Under the pieces are notes generated by a model, which was given only the letters and a program-made list of their open reading frames with translations, was not told the origin of the DNA and ran no database searches. Below are positions 1-7,954 of a DNA stretch of 14,977 nt, piece by piece (position 1 is the first letter of the stretch; every line of letters begins with the position of its first letter). Both the position numbers and the translations under genes were made by a program. Location: NCBI GenBank assembly GCA_015521535.1, contig WAOA01000040.1, positions 1 to 14,977 of the forward strand. The letters run 5' to 3'. Source of the stretch: Candidatus Aenigmatarchaeota archaeon. GTDB taxonomy: Archaea; Aenigmatarchaeota; Aenigmatarchaeia; Aenigmatarchaeales; SZUA-1535.

Positions 1-93
1 AATCCACATAATCACGCCGACTATAACTATAGCGATTATTATCTCGAGAAGAATGTGTAAAGGCAGACTTATTAGCCCTTTTTTATTTTTCAT
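1..93 (-). CDS. Pilin-like small membrane protein, N-terminal part only
   Basis: An open frame starts at the ATG at 93-91 and runs off the left edge after 31 codons. The visible protein has a short basic head (MKNKKG), then ISLPLH, then an unbroken hydrophobic stretch rich in I, L and V. A basic head followed by G-[IL]-S-L-P and a hydrophobic helix resembles the N-terminus of archaeal type IV pilin-like proteins, which are cut by a prepilin peptidase and anchored in the membrane; that family assignment is inference from 31 residues. A TATA-like stretch (117-124, minus strand) is centred about 26 bases before the ATG, so the mRNA is probably leaderless. A GGTGAT sits about 12 bases upstream, rather far for a ribosome-binding site. 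It could also be any single-pass N-in membrane protein. Confidence 0.55.
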   Translation of the reverse strand, partial: MKNKKGLISLPLHILLEIIIAIVIVGVIMWI

Positions 94-298
94 AAAGAGA
101 TAATATCACCAGAGATTATTAAAAAGTTATTGTTGGCTGGAAAGAGGGTGTATGAATAACCTAGGGATAATTTCTTTTTTCAAAAAATTACCTCGAGAAC
201 GCTTTCTCAGCGTTATTAGATTGCTCGAAGTTTGCTTTTATCATGCGTTTTCCGCTTAATCTATTGTTATCCAGACAGAGCCCACGAAAAACACAGAA

Positions 299-309
299 AA
301 ATTTATTAG
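299..309 (+). promoter_or_regulatory. TATA box of pyrG
   Basis: An AATTTATTAG-type TATA element is centred about 27 bases before the pyrG ATG. At the usual archaeal TATA-to-start distance, transcription would begin at or next to the A of the ATG, giving a leaderless mRNA. No Shine-Dalgarno-like sequence lies in front of the ATG, which agrees with this. Confidence 0.5.
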
Positions 310-330
310 TATTTCTTTTCTAAAAATAAT

Positions 331-1974
331 ATGCGCACATTGAGATTTGTTTTTGTTGTCGGAGGTGTACTTTCAGGGCTTGGAAAGGGTGTTGTAACTG
401 CTTCTATCGGAAATCTTCTAAAATACTGTAACTACAAGGTTACGGCGATAAAAATAGACCCTTACATAAACGTAGACGCGGGTACTATGCGTCCGACCGA
501 GCACGGAGAAATTTTCGTAACAGAAGATGGCGGAGAAATAGATCAAGACTTGGGAACGTATGAAAGATTTCTCGATAAAAATCTCTCTAAAAATAATAAT
601 ATTACTACAGGGAAAGTTTTCTTGAACGTAATTCAAAAAGAGCGTTCTTTAGAGTACAACGGGAGAAACGTGCAGTTAATTCCGGATATTTCCGATGAAG
701 TAAAGCGCATGATTCTTGAGGCTTCGAAAAACTGTGAAATATCGCTTGTGGAAATAGGCGGTACGACAGGAGATATAGAAAATTTGGTTTTTCTCCATGC
801 GATTCGCGAACTATCTGAAGAATATCCTTCCGCTACCGTAATGGTCTCTTATTTACCGTTTCTGAAGAATGTCGGAGAGTTAAAAACCAAACCTACGCAG
901 CATGCTGTTTCCAGATTACGCGAAGTCGGTCTGTTCCCGGATTTCCTTGTGATACGTTCAGAATCTGGAATAGATGAAGTTAGGAAAGATAAATTGGCAC
1001 GATTGTGTTTTCTACCAAAAGAAAATATAATCGGCGACCCTGATGTAGAAACTATTTACGAAATTCCTTTAATATTCGAGGAACAAAAGTTCCACGAGAA
1101 AATACTGAGAAAACTTAACTTACCTGTAAGAAAACCTGCAAATGATGAGTGGAAAGAATTCGTAAAAAAGTTGGGAAGTGGTGAAAAATTGAAGATAGGA
1201 TTGGTAGGAAAGTATGTAAAATACGGAAATTCTGAACACAAAGACGTTTATATTTCTGTGGTAGAAGCGGTTAAGCATGCTTCTGTCGTAGCAGGCGTAA
1301 ATCCGGAAATAGTCCAGGTGTCATCTCTGAATATTGAGAAAAACGGCGTAGAAATCTTGAATGAATTACACGGAATAATAGTTCCCGGCGGATTCGGGAG
1401 CAGCGGAATAGAAGGCAAGATAGAAGCAATAAGATATGCGAGAGAGAATAATATTCCCTATCTCGGTCTTTGTCTTGGTATGCAGTTAGCGGTAGTAGAA
1501 TTCGCTAGAAATGTTTGCAAATTACGCGGAGCGAACTCAACGGAATTTGACCCAAATACACCTAATCCTGTAATAGATATCATTCCAGAACAAAAAGAAT
1601 TGATAGAAAAGAAAATGTACGGCGCAACCATGCGTCTCGGCGCATGGACAGCGGTGTTGAAAAGAAATAGTATTGTTCATAAAATTTACGGAAAAGAAAA
1701 AATCTCGGAAAGACACAGGCACAGATACGAGGTTAACCCGAAGTATATAGAAGTTCTCGAAAAATCAGGACTCGTGTTCTCTGGCATTAGTCCAGATGGC
1801 ATACTTATGGAATTCATTGAACTACCAGAGCACAGATTCTTCGTTGCAACTCAGGCACACCCAGAGTTTAAATCTCGACCCACAAAACCGCACCCGCTTT
1901 TCGTAGCGTTTCTTAAAGCATGCAAAGAATTAAAAAATGGGAGAAAAAAGAGGAGAAAAACTCTTATTTCATAA
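331..1974 (+). CDS. pyrG: CTP synthase (glutamine-hydrolysing)
   Basis: Cytosolic enzyme that makes CTP from UTP, ATP and glutamine, the last step of pyrimidine nucleotide synthesis. The 547 residues are close to the family's usual 530-550. The N-terminal amidoligase domain (about 1-265) shows SGLGKG at 15-20, the DPYINVDAGTM segment, EIGGTTGDIE, and the TQHAVSRLRE loop that binds nucleotide. The C-terminal class I glutaminase domain (about 285-540) has the oxyanion segment VPGGFGSSG, the nucleophile Cys381 in GLCLGMQ, and the partners His510 and Glu512 in QAHPEF. All catalytic residues are present, so the enzyme should be active on glutamine. The start is the first ATG after a well-placed TATA box. 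The last 11 bases overlap the end of the convergent gene on the other strand. The tail after about residue 535 is short and basic. Confidence 0.98.
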   Translation: MRTLRFVFVVGGVLSGLGKGVVTASIGNLLKYCNYKVTAIKIDPYINVDAGTMRPTEHGEIFVTEDGGEIDQDLGTYERFLDKNLSKNNNITTGKVFLNVIQKERSLEYNGRNVQLIPDISDEVKRMILEASKNCEISLVEIGGTTGDIENLVFLHAIRELSEEYPSATVMVSYLPFLKNVGELKTKPTQHAVSRLREVGLFPDFLVIRSESGIDEVRKDKLARLCFLPKENIIGDPDVETIYEIPLIFEEQKFHEKILRKLNLPVRKPANDEWKEFVKKLGSGEKLKIGLVGKYVKYGNSEHKDVYISVVEAVKHASVVAGVNPEIVQVSSLNIEKNGVEILNELHGIIVPGGFGSSGIEGKIEAIRYARENNIPYLGLCLGMQLAVVEFARNVCKLRGANSTEFDPNTPNPVIDIIPEQKELIEKKMYGATMRLGAWTAVLKRNSIVHKIYGKEKISERHRHRYEVNPKYIEVLEKSGLVFSGISPDGILMEFIELPEHRFFVATQAHPEFKSRPTKPHPLFVAFLKACKELKNGRKKRRKTLIS

Positions 1975-2233
1975 GTTCTATTGCCGCCATAATAGTTCCT
2001 ATAAGGACAGCAATAACTCCTATCACTCCTGCGATTGTCGAGATACCTGTAGAAAGTCCTTGTACGTATGCATCGAGGTTCACAACAGTAAATGCTGCAG
2101 ATGTTAGGAAAAACACACCGCCTGCTGCTATATACTGGAACGCCTTTCCTACTTTTGCTCTAATTTTTGCCATCTCTGCGAAAACCGGCGCTAATAGAGT
2201 CGCTACGGCAAGGTATACCATTTCTATTGCCAT
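1964..2233 (-). CDS. Small three-helix membrane protein, function unknown
   Basis: 89 residues, almost entirely hydrophobic, with three likely membrane helices at about 3-20, 33-53 and 60-86. They are separated by a short basic loop (KIRAKVGK) and a loop containing NLDAY. I do not recognise a family. Ala, Val, Ile and Gly dominate, as in small archaeal membrane proteins of unknown role. A TATA element (2257-2263, read TTTATAA on this strand) lies 27 bases before the ATG and there is no ribosome-binding site, so it is probably transcribed separately as a leaderless message, although it sits 42 bases after another small membrane-protein gene. Its 3' end overlaps the convergent pyrG end by 11 bases. 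The opposite-strand frame here is a shadow. Coding status is supported by the promoter, clean helix pattern and lack of internal stops. Confidence 0.75.
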   Translation of the reverse strand: MAIEMVYLAVATLLAPVFAEMAKIRAKVGKAFQYIAAGGVFFLTSAAFTVVNLDAYVQGLSTGISTIAGVIGVIAVLIGTIMAAIELMK

Positions 2234-2256
2234 AGAATTTACTTGAAAAATCTGGG

Positions 2257-2263
2257 TTATAAA
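2257..2263 (-). promoter_or_regulatory. TATA box of the 89-residue membrane protein gene
   Basis: TTTATAA on the minus strand, centred 27 bases before the ATG at 2233. The spacing predicts a leaderless transcript. Confidence 0.5.
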
Positions 2264-2275
2264 TGTTGCGATACG

Positions 2276-2521
2276 TTATTCGCTTTTTGTCGAATCAAAC
2301 AAAAGTTCGGAAATTACGAAAATTATTATCCCTATAAGCAGCAAGAAAGTACCGAAGGATGCGAGAAGTATTACATATTTGTAAAAACTTCCTAAACCAA
2401 TACCAAGAGAAATCATTACCGCAGAAATTACTATTAGGATAAAACTTAAATTTTCGAGTGTTTCTCCTGTTGTTTTTCCCTTAATCCTGAAAATTGATCT
2501 TTTTGCTTTATCTTTTGACAT
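2276..2521 (-). CDS. Small two-helix membrane protein, function unknown
   Basis: 81 residues from the ATG at 2521. The first 25 or so residues are charged and basic (MSKDKAKRS, then a KGKTTGE segment). Two hydrophobic helices follow at about 27-46 and 49-72, and a short acidic/polar tail ends the protein. No family is recognised. The start overlaps the last codons of the kinase gene upstream by 14 bases, so the two are probably co-transcribed and translationally coupled. A GTG three codons upstream (2530) is an alternative start. The predicted topology puts both ends on the same side of the membrane. Being next to Bud32 does not by itself link it to tRNA modification. Confidence 0.7.
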   Translation of the reverse strand: MSKDKAKRSIFRIKGKTTGETLENLSFILIVISAVMISLGIGLGSFYKYVILLASFGTFLLLIGIIIFVISELLFDSTKSE

Positions 2522-3110
2522 ATCTACCACGCTTTTCTATTTTTTCCATCTGCTCCAAAACTTTTTTTTCTCGGAATTCTGCAAGGTAGCCTTTTATAAA
2601 ATTATCCCATATCTCATTTAAATATTTATTATGCGTTGCACGGAGCGATTCTTTAAAAACAAGTAAATCCGTGGCAAAGTCTTCTATGCGCGTGGAAAAA
2701 AATCCGAGACCGAAATCTATCAGGTAAACTTCGCCATCTTTTAAAATCATATTAGAAGTGGTTAGATCTCCGTGAACAATTCCACCTGCATGGAGTTTAC
2801 CGACGAGTTCACCGAGTTCATGCGCAAGTTTTTTTCTTGTTTCTTCTCCACATTCCTCGAAAACGTATTTCAGTTTTTTTCCTGAAACATACTCCATTTT
2901 TATACGAAATTTTTCTATTTCGATAATCTTCGGAACAGGAATACCGTATCTCCTTGCTTCAAGTAGCAATTTTGCTTCTCTGCGTGTTCTCGTTTTTCTC
3001 AACTCTTCGTCCAATTCAGGAATTCTGTAACCCTTTTTAACTCTTTCTTTTATTACAATTCCGCTGTCAACATATATTATTGCTTCCGCGCCTCGTGATA
3101 GAGTTTCCAT
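2508..3110 (-). CDS. bud32: Bud32/PRPK-type serine/threonine kinase (KEOPS subunit)
   Basis: A 200-residue atypical kinase/ATPase. In archaea Bud32 works in the KEOPS complex with Kae1, Cgi121 and Pcc1, which adds threonylcarbamoyl to A37 of ANN-decoding tRNAs. Visible features are the glycine-poor nucleotide loop SRGAEAIIY (5-13), the invariant Lys21 in VIKERV, the TRTRREAKLL helix (41-50), the catalytic loop HGDLTTSNMI with Asp115, the metal-binding IDFG with Asp132, and the typical RGRYVKR tail. Here it is a free-standing gene, not fused to Kae1 as in many euryarchaea, and no other KEOPS gene is in the window. I chose the ATG at 3110: homology begins there, and a TATA box 24 bases upstream predicts a leaderless mRNA. 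The longer frame up to 3203 adds 31 unrelated residues and runs through the promoter. Confidence 0.95.
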   Translation of the reverse strand: METLSRGAEAIIYVDSGIVIKERVKKGYRIPELDEELRKTRTRREAKLLLEARRYGIPVPKIIEIEKFRIKMEYVSGKKLKYVFEECGEETRKKLAHELGELVGKLHAGGIVHGDLTTSNMILKDGEVYLIDFGLGFFSTRIEDFATDLLVFKESLRATHNKYLNEIWDNFIKGYLAEFREKKVLEQMEKIEKRGRYVKR

Positions 3111-3144
3111 AAAGCATTTATTGGGAAAAATATAAATTAAAATT
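3111..3144. promoter_or_regulatory. Overlapping divergent promoters in a 34-bp gap
   Basis: Only 34 bases separate the Bud32 ATG (minus) and the ATG of the 510-residue protein (plus). On the minus strand ATTTATAT (3130-3137) is centred 24 bases before the Bud32 ATG. On the plus strand ATTTATT (3116-3122) is centred 26 bases before the ATG at 3145. Each TATA box thus lies inside the start region of the other unit, so the two transcription complexes should compete for the same DNA. Both mRNAs would be leaderless. Confidence 0.5.
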
Positions 3145-4677
3145 ATGGTCGTGGAAAAATCTTTGTTCGATTTATCGCAGTTGAAAACAAAACCTGATAG
3201 CAAATATCTTTCCTGGATTCAATGCTGGATTCCCGGCTCGCCCGTGGCGAGTTCCTCTTCCTTAGATTTCACAGGTTTACCTGGCTCTGGCACAAAAATC
3301 TTCTATTCTTTTGTTTCATGGTTGAAAAAAGAGGGGTGGGAAGTAACAAAGATAGATGAATGGATAGAAGTCTCGCCCACACATGCGCAGTATTATCAAT
3401 TAACCCAATCACAAAAAGGTGTTTTGGAAGATAAGATCAGGGTAGGACTAACGCAAGCAGCGCAAATTCTGGGTGAATACGAAATGCTTCTTCATGATTT
3501 GAGAAAGTATAAAGAAATTGTTGATGCGTTAGAAAAAAAAGACGAACACAGGCTTCGCGCTATATTTGTAGACCAAGTAGATGTGTACACAGGAGAAGGC
3601 GTTTCGCTTCGTAGCATAGTTGCGAGATGGCCCACGATAATTTACGATTTTATGAAACTTGGTGATGAAGAAGACCCCGACAAAATAGCCAAAAAACTTA
3701 ATGTTTCTAAGGCGGAAGGTGTAATCCTTGCTACGAAAAACAAACTGTACAAACAATGGAAAGAAATCTTCGGAAAAGAAGTAAAGGAACGCTATCAGAG
3801 AATTTCTTCTTTAGTTACTTCAAGAAAAAAGATGGTAGAAGAATATAGAAATTGGTTAAAGCCTTACGTTGCGAGATATAAAATGCTGAAATTAGGTAGC
3901 GAACTACCCGAAAGGAGAAAGAAAATGGCATTCTCAACCTTCGAGGTTTCAGGACAGGCAACGTATACTAACGGTATAAAGATATGGGCATGGCAAACTT
4001 TCAAGGTTTTCGAATTAGGCATGGTAGAAATGCATAAAGAGTATGAACTAATTTATCCTTACGATCATATAATAAGAGATGCTTTGCTTTTCGGTAAAAT
4101 ACTAAAAATAAAACCGCTTTCAGATATTTACCCCTTCTTACTGGAAAAACTTCCCGAGAAAGAAGCGAAGGAACTTGAAGTGGTAAAGGAAAAAATAGTC
4201 CCTGTAAACGATGCGAGAGTAGGAGATAAAATCGCGAATGAAGTAGTTAAAGATTGGTTAAACGGGGAAAGCGGAATGGAACCGGATTTTCATTACTATG
4301 AATTTTTAGAAATAGATATATCGCGCGCCGGACTGAAAATTCCTGGCGGTGAAGTAGAAAATATTACTTTTGAGCCGAAAGTGTATTTGGTCTCGCAGAA
4401 TGTGCTTTTACTTAAACTTGTTGAAATGAAATGTCGTGAGATGGAGTTTGAAAACTATCTTGATGAAATCATAGGAATCAAGAAAGAAGAGGAGAAACAT
4501 GAAGGAAAAGATAATAAGAAAAAAGAAAAAGAACCGTTGAAAGTATTCAAAGATATGGTTCCGAGAAGGGGACCGTATATTTCGCAATACGAACAAATAG
4601 AAAATCACTTTTTCCCGCAGTTTATAAAGGATTTTGATGATGTACGCGGGTTCATTTTGGATAAAATGGGTGTGTGA
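3145..4677 (+). CDS. Conserved-looking 510-residue protein of unknown function
   Basis: I do not recognise a named family. The protein is soluble, with no signal peptide or membrane helix. After a polar head (about 1-45, rich in Ser and Pro), residues 46-90 look like a small alpha/beta unit (a GLPGSGTKIFY glycine turn, then a helix containing SWLKKEGWEV). A long, mainly helical middle (about 90-250) contains VDQVDVYTGEGVSLRSIV and ARWPTIIYDFMKL, whose rare Trp, Pro and Gly residues suggest constrained positions. A second mixed region follows (about 260-440, containing FEVSGQATYTNGIKIWAW). A very charged Lys/Glu linker (about 445-462) precedes a C-terminal PRRGPYISQYEQIE segment. The GSGTK motif is too weak to call a nucleotide-binding loop. 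The gene is followed after one base by the TIM-barrel gene, so the two very likely act together. Confidence 0.85.
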   Translation: MVVEKSLFDLSQLKTKPDSKYLSWIQCWIPGSPVASSSSLDFTGLPGSGTKIFYSFVSWLKKEGWEVTKIDEWIEVSPTHAQYYQLTQSQKGVLEDKIRVGLTQAAQILGEYEMLLHDLRKYKEIVDALEKKDEHRLRAIFVDQVDVYTGEGVSLRSIVARWPTIIYDFMKLGDEEDPDKIAKKLNVSKAEGVILATKNKLYKQWKEIFGKEVKERYQRISSLVTSRKKMVEEYRNWLKPYVARYKMLKLGSELPERRKKMAFSTFEVSGQATYTNGIKIWAWQTFKVFELGMVEMHKEYELIYPYDHIIRDALLFGKILKIKPLSDIYPFLLEKLPEKEAKELEVVKEKIVPVNDARVGDKIANEVVKDWLNGESGMEPDFHYYEFLEIDISRAGLKIPGGEVENITFEPKVYLVSQNVLLLKLVEMKCREMEFENYLDEIIGIKKEEEKHEGKDNKKKEKEPLKVFKDMVPRRGPYISQYEQIENHFFPQFIKDFDDVRGFILDKMGV

Positions 4678-4678
4678 A

Positions 4679-6295
4679 ATGGGTTATGTAATAGGGATTT
4701 CCTCTGGATTATGGCGCGCCGGCGGACAAAAAGAAGAGTTTTTCGGATTGGTTAAAAAGGGTTATCAAGCGCTCACATACGGCGTAACTTTTACGCAAAT
4801 AGATATAGATACTCTCACGGAATTTAAAGATCCGTTCCTCAAAACAGGGATAAAAGAATTGAAACGGTTTGGTATAGAGTTCGGTTTTCACGGGGAAACG
4901 CAAGCAACTACGGGCAGGGAAGTTATTTCGTTAGATTCCGCAATAAAAGATATTTATAATCTGACGCATAGCCGCCTAATAGAACATTTGAAAAATGCAG
5001 GCGAACTCGGCGCTAAGTATGTGCTTTTCCATGCTTCTGAAAACATACCTTTTCAAGTACTCTTTCAAGCAACGCAGCCAAGTAAACTTGTTGACTTCTG
5101 GGGAAGGTCTATAAGAGAACTTATAGAAAGTGAAAAGTTTCTAGAAGATTTCGTCTTCGATTTGAAAGGAAAATTAGGAGAAGAGTTATGGGGATTTTTG
5201 CACAGAGGTGCGAAGGATGTAATAGACCGATACAAAGAAGAAAGACGGCGAGAATTGGAAAGGGAAAAACTTACAACGATTGCATCGCTTCAAACTCAAT
5301 TTCAGGCAGGAAGAATAAGCAAGGAGGAATTGGAAAACAAAATAAAAGGAGTTGAAGAACGCTACAAAAAAGTAATCGAAGAGGAATTAAAAAAAATAGA
5401 AAAGTATACCAAACACGAGTTTCTTAGGCGCGTTGATTCGTATGAACTCCATTATGGACCGGAGCGTTTTGCCTATTATGTTGTTGCCAAATATCTCAAC
5501 GAGAAAAAAGATCCTATTTGGATGGGAGTGGTTGGTAGGCAATTGAGTGATGAAGAAATTATAAAAAAACCAGAACTATGGATAGGGGCTGTTGCCACAA
5601 AGTACATATGGGGGCATTTTAATCCGAAAGACTTAGAAGATCCGAAGCCAATTTTAGAAAAATATAAAATGTATGTGGTCTTCGAAACGCAGATGGCTAG
5701 TCAAGGGCAAGAGGGAATGATGCGGGTAGCGCATCCTAAGGAACTTTACTATCTCGCTAAAAACTTAGGCACGCCTTATGCTGCCTGGGGATTAGACGCA
5801 GAGCATGTATTGAGTTGCGGTATCGATCCGAAAAAGGCTGTGGAAGAATTACCTGATGATGCAGGGAAATATTTGAAAGTTGTTCATATAACTTATCCTT
5901 CTCCGCTTATACCTTCGCACATGCCTATATCTCTTGGCTCTGATGCGCAAGAGTATATTTACGAATTGCTTTATATACTGCGCCAAAAAGGATTTACCGA
6001 TGGTTGGTTGATCTACGAACGCGGAAGTGCACCGATACAGCAAACGATTATAGTTATAAGAAAAATAAAAGAATTCCTCGAGAAAAATATACCGCCTAAG
6101 GAATTGCCGCCAGAGTTCTACGGCTTCGATATAAATGAGCCCGAAGTTATAAGACAGCAGCAAATAATAAAGCAACACGCTTTAGACCCATTAAAGGGAC
6201 TTATAGCGATTCCTGAAGAAGAGCACACCTTCTTGAGCAGAACAGCATTAGAAAAAGGTAAGGCAGAGCAATGGAAAAGGGAGGAGATGAAATGA
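4679..6295 (+). CDS. TIM-barrel protein, AP endonuclease 2/xylose isomerase-like
   Basis: 538 residues from the ATG at 4679, one base after the previous stop; an upstream in-frame ATG at 4634 lies inside the previous gene and is less likely. The fold resembles sugar-phosphate isomerase/endonuclease IV barrels: a glycine-rich first strand (YVIGISSGLWRAGG), FGFHGE with His71, YVLFHASE with His118, VVFETQ with Glu336, WGLDAEH with Asp373 and His376, VVHITYPSP with His403, and WLIYERGS with Glu447. These His/Asp/Glu residues at strand ends are the kind that hold divalent metals, but the site has not been matched to a characterised enzyme. A charged coiled coil (about 180-245) is inserted in the barrel and makes it almost twice the usual 270-300 residues. 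The substrate is unknown: a sugar isomerase or a nucleic-acid lyase/endonuclease are both possible. It sits in the middle of a three-gene operon. Confidence 0.85.
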   Translation: MGYVIGISSGLWRAGGQKEEFFGLVKKGYQALTYGVTFTQIDIDTLTEFKDPFLKTGIKELKRFGIEFGFHGETQATTGREVISLDSAIKDIYNLTHSRLIEHLKNAGELGAKYVLFHASENIPFQVLFQATQPSKLVDFWGRSIRELIESEKFLEDFVFDLKGKLGEELWGFLHRGAKDVIDRYKEERRRELEREKLTTIASLQTQFQAGRISKEELENKIKGVEERYKKVIEEELKKIEKYTKHEFLRRVDSYELHYGPERFAYYVVAKYLNEKKDPIWMGVVGRQLSDEEIIKKPELWIGAVATKYIWGHFNPKDLEDPKPILEKYKMYVVFETQMASQGQEGMMRVAHPKELYYLAKNLGTPYAAWGLDAEHVLSCGIDPKKAVEELPDDAGKYLKVVHITYPSPLIPSHMPISLGSDAQEYIYELLYILRQKGFTDGWLIYERGSAPIQQTIIVIRKIKEFLEKNIPPKELPPEFYGFDINEPEVIRQQQIIKQHALDPLKGLIAIPEEEHTFLSRTALEKGKAEQWKREEMK

Positions 6296-6723
6296 GTATC
6301 AGGATAAGCGGACATCATCTCAAAATTTTGGAATATGTGTATTACTTCTCTGACTACGTTCCCTACGATTTTATGAAACTTATTCTTAAAAATCTTTACG
6401 GCGATACTTTCACAGAAAAAGTTTATGCTTGGATCAAATCGCTTGATGTAAACACGGAGATAGAAGTTATTACGCATTATGATGCGAAAACAAAAAAGTT
6501 TGTTCCTGATAGTATTTGTGAATTGGGTTGTCCGTATTTGAAAGGGCATAAAAGAGGTTCTTATAAGTTGGTGATCGAAGCGTTTAAGAGAAACCCTATT
6601 TTCTTTCCTTTCGTGCTGCTCGGTCTTGTTAAGAATAGCGACGAAGACGAATTAATGAAAAGAGGTTTGGAACCAGGTAAGAAATACAAACTGAAAGATA
6701 TTCTACAAACTCGAGTTTGGTAA
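6292..6723 (+). CDS. DUF1284-like small protein
   Basis: 143 residues. The start is the ATG at 6292, which overlaps the previous stop as ATGA and follows a strong GGGAGGAGAT ribosome-binding site; an ATG at 6271 adds seven unlikely residues. The N-terminal RISGHHLKIL (His8-His9) and the later SICELGCPYLKG (Cys76, Cys80) resemble the pattern of DUF1284 proteins, which begin with a PHHLLCI-type motif and carry a pair of cysteines suggesting metal or iron-sulfur binding. The resemblance is by motif order only. The stop lies 8 bases from the stop of the convergent rps9 gene. Coupling to the TIM-barrel gene suggests a shared pathway, perhaps as a metal or redox partner; that is inference. Confidence 0.75.
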   Translation: MSIRISGHHLKILEYVYYFSDYVPYDFMKLILKNLYGDTFTEKVYAWIKSLDVNTEIEVITHYDAKTKKFVPDSICELGCPYLKGHKRGSYKLVIEAFKRNPIFFPFVLLGLVKNSDEDELMKRGLEPGKKYKLKDILQTRVW

Positions 6724-6731
6724 AAATGTAT

Positions 6732-7139
6732 TCACCTCTTGCTTCTTTGTTTGTGTCTTCTCGGCCCTTGCTTGCTTCTGCTCGGCTTATGCGGCTCCGT
6801 TCTTCTTGGGTCGGCAATCAACAAAGATCTATCATATTCTAAAAACACATCCTTTAGTTTTTTATCTACCTGAACAAGAATTTTTGCTATCGCTTGCCTT
6901 ATCGCATCCGCTTGTCCTAATATACCGCCGCCCTTTACATTAACGCTTATATCTACTTTTTCCGCAACCTTCCCGGCAAGAACAAGCGGCTCTGAAATTA
7001 TCATTCTCGTAAGATGGTTACCATAAACGCTTAAAGGAATTTTATTAATCATAATCTTGCCCGTACCTTTTTTTCCTACAGCCCGCGCTACTGCGCGCTT
7101 TCTTTTTCCAACCGCTGTGAGGATTTCGCTTTTTTTCAT
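6732..7139 (-). CDS. rps9: Small-subunit ribosomal protein S9 (uS9)
   Basis: 135 residues; binds the head of the 30S subunit, its tail reaching the P-site tRNA. Diagnostic segments are GKRKRAVARA near the start, GGGILGQADAIRQAIAKIL in the middle, and RRTEPHKPSRSKQGPRRHKQRSKR at the end, with the final basic tail and Arg intact. I chose the ATG at 7139, which overlaps the rpl13 stop as ATGA and follows GGGGTGG; a GTG at 7148 would add three residues. It is the last gene of the operon. In many archaea rpoN and rpoK follow rps9, but here the next gene is convergent, so that extension is missing. Confidence 0.97.
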   Translation of the reverse strand: MKKSEILTAVGKRKRAVARAVGKKGTGKIMINKIPLSVYGNHLTRMIISEPLVLAGKVAEKVDISVNVKGGGILGQADAIRQAIAKILVQVDKKLKDVFLEYDRSLLIADPRRTEPHKPSRSKQGPRRHKQRSKR

Positions 7140-7549
7140 CCTTTCCACCCCATTAGTTTACAAACATCACCAAGTAGCATGTATTTACATCTTATTTCTT
7201 CTGCTCTTTTTCCTATCCTTTCACCTTCAAGATTTTCTGGATTTCCTATATAAACTTTAAGTCTTCTCAACGCTTCCATACCGCGCACTTTTCTGCGAGG
7301 AAGCATTCCCCTTACAACGCGACGGAAAACGCGATCAGGTCTTAGAGGATAAAACGGCCCTTTTATAGGATCTCCTCTTTGGCGTTTCGCGGAAAATCTT
7401 TCAAGTATTCTTTCTTTACTTCCGGTAACGATTGATTTATCAGCATTAATCACGATTATTTCTTCGCCAAGTAGCAATTTCTTTGCAATTAAACTCGCCA
7501 GCCTACCGAGAACAGCACCTTCCGCGTCTATTACGGTTTTCTTTTCCAT
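7136..7549 (-). CDS. rpl13: Large-subunit ribosomal protein L13 (uL13)
   Basis: 137 residues; an early-binding 50S assembly protein. Recognisable by VIDAEGAVLGRLAS at the start, INADKSIVTGSK, the GPFYPLRPDRVFRRVVRGMLPRR signature and the following KVYIGNPE. The ATG at 7549 follows GGTGTGTG and matches the usual family start; a TTG at 7564 overlapping the rpl18e stop would only add five unlike residues. It overlaps rps9 by 4 bases (ATGA), so translation is probably coupled. Confidence 0.97.
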   Translation of the reverse strand: MEKKTVIDAEGAVLGRLASLIAKKLLLGEEIIVINADKSIVTGSKERILERFSAKRQRGDPIKGPFYPLRPDRVFRRVVRGMLPRRKVRGMEALRRLKVYIGNPENLEGERIGKRAEEIRCKYMLLGDVCKLMGWKG

Positions 7550-7560
7550 ATCACACACCG

Positions 7561-7923
7561 TCAACAGATTATTCTTACTCCGCTTCCTATAGGATTTTTT
7601 TCTATTAATTCATGAATCGTTAAAATATTTCCTCCAGCGTTTTTTATTTTTTCTTTTGCCTGCGCGGAAAAAGACCATGCATAAATAGTTACAGGTTTTT
7701 TAAGCACACCGTATCCAAGAACTTTTCCTGGCACAACGACAACTTCGCCTTCCTTACAAATTCTATTAATTTTCGCGATATTAACTTCTACTTTTCGCCT
7801 CCTCGACCTCGAGAGTTCGTCCGCGAGTTTAAGTAAAAACGGTATTTTTTCTTTATAGCCACGACTGCGCAAGTCTTCTACGAGTTTTCTTAACACAGGA
7901 TTTGTAGGACCTGTTGGTTTCAT
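7561..7923 (-). CDS. rpl18e: Large-subunit ribosomal protein L18e (eL18)
   Basis: 120 residues, the normal archaeal size. Shows TNPVLRKLVEDLRS, the DELSRSRRRKVEVNIAKINR core, VVPGKVLGYG and the GSGVRIIC tail of the L18e/L15 family. An AGGTGA ribosome-binding site (7930-7935) stands in the 14 bases between the encoded CCA of the upstream tRNA-Leu and this ATG, so the 3' processing site of the tRNA and the translation signal of the mRNA are side by side. It begins the L18e-L13-S9 gene set long known in archaea to follow a tRNA-Leu gene. Confidence 0.97.
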   Translation of the reverse strand: MKPTGPTNPVLRKLVEDLRSRGYKEKIPFLLKLADELSRSRRRKVEVNIAKINRICKEGEVVVVPGKVLGYGVLKKPVTIYAWSFSAQAKEKIKNAGGNILTIHELIEKNPIGSGVRIIC

Positions 7924-7954
7924 TTTTATTCACCTATTGGTGCGGGGGCTGGGA

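Noticed and set aside
152..259. 35-codon plus-strand frame behind AGAGGGTGT before pyrG
   Set aside because: The GGGTG sits directly on the ATG, the peptide is not recognisable and nothing else supports it.
1920..2246. 108-residue plus-strand frame opposite the small membrane protein
   Set aside because: Pro/Ile/Ala/Thr-rich mirror of the minus-strand helix gene; no promoter or ribosome-binding site, and it overlaps pyrG.
3111..3203. Longer Bud32 start at 3203
   Set aside because: The added 31 residues have no kinase similarity and would cross the promoter and the divergent gene.
7057..7260. 67-residue plus-strand frame over rpl13/rps9
   Set aside because: Shadow of two certain ribosomal protein genes.
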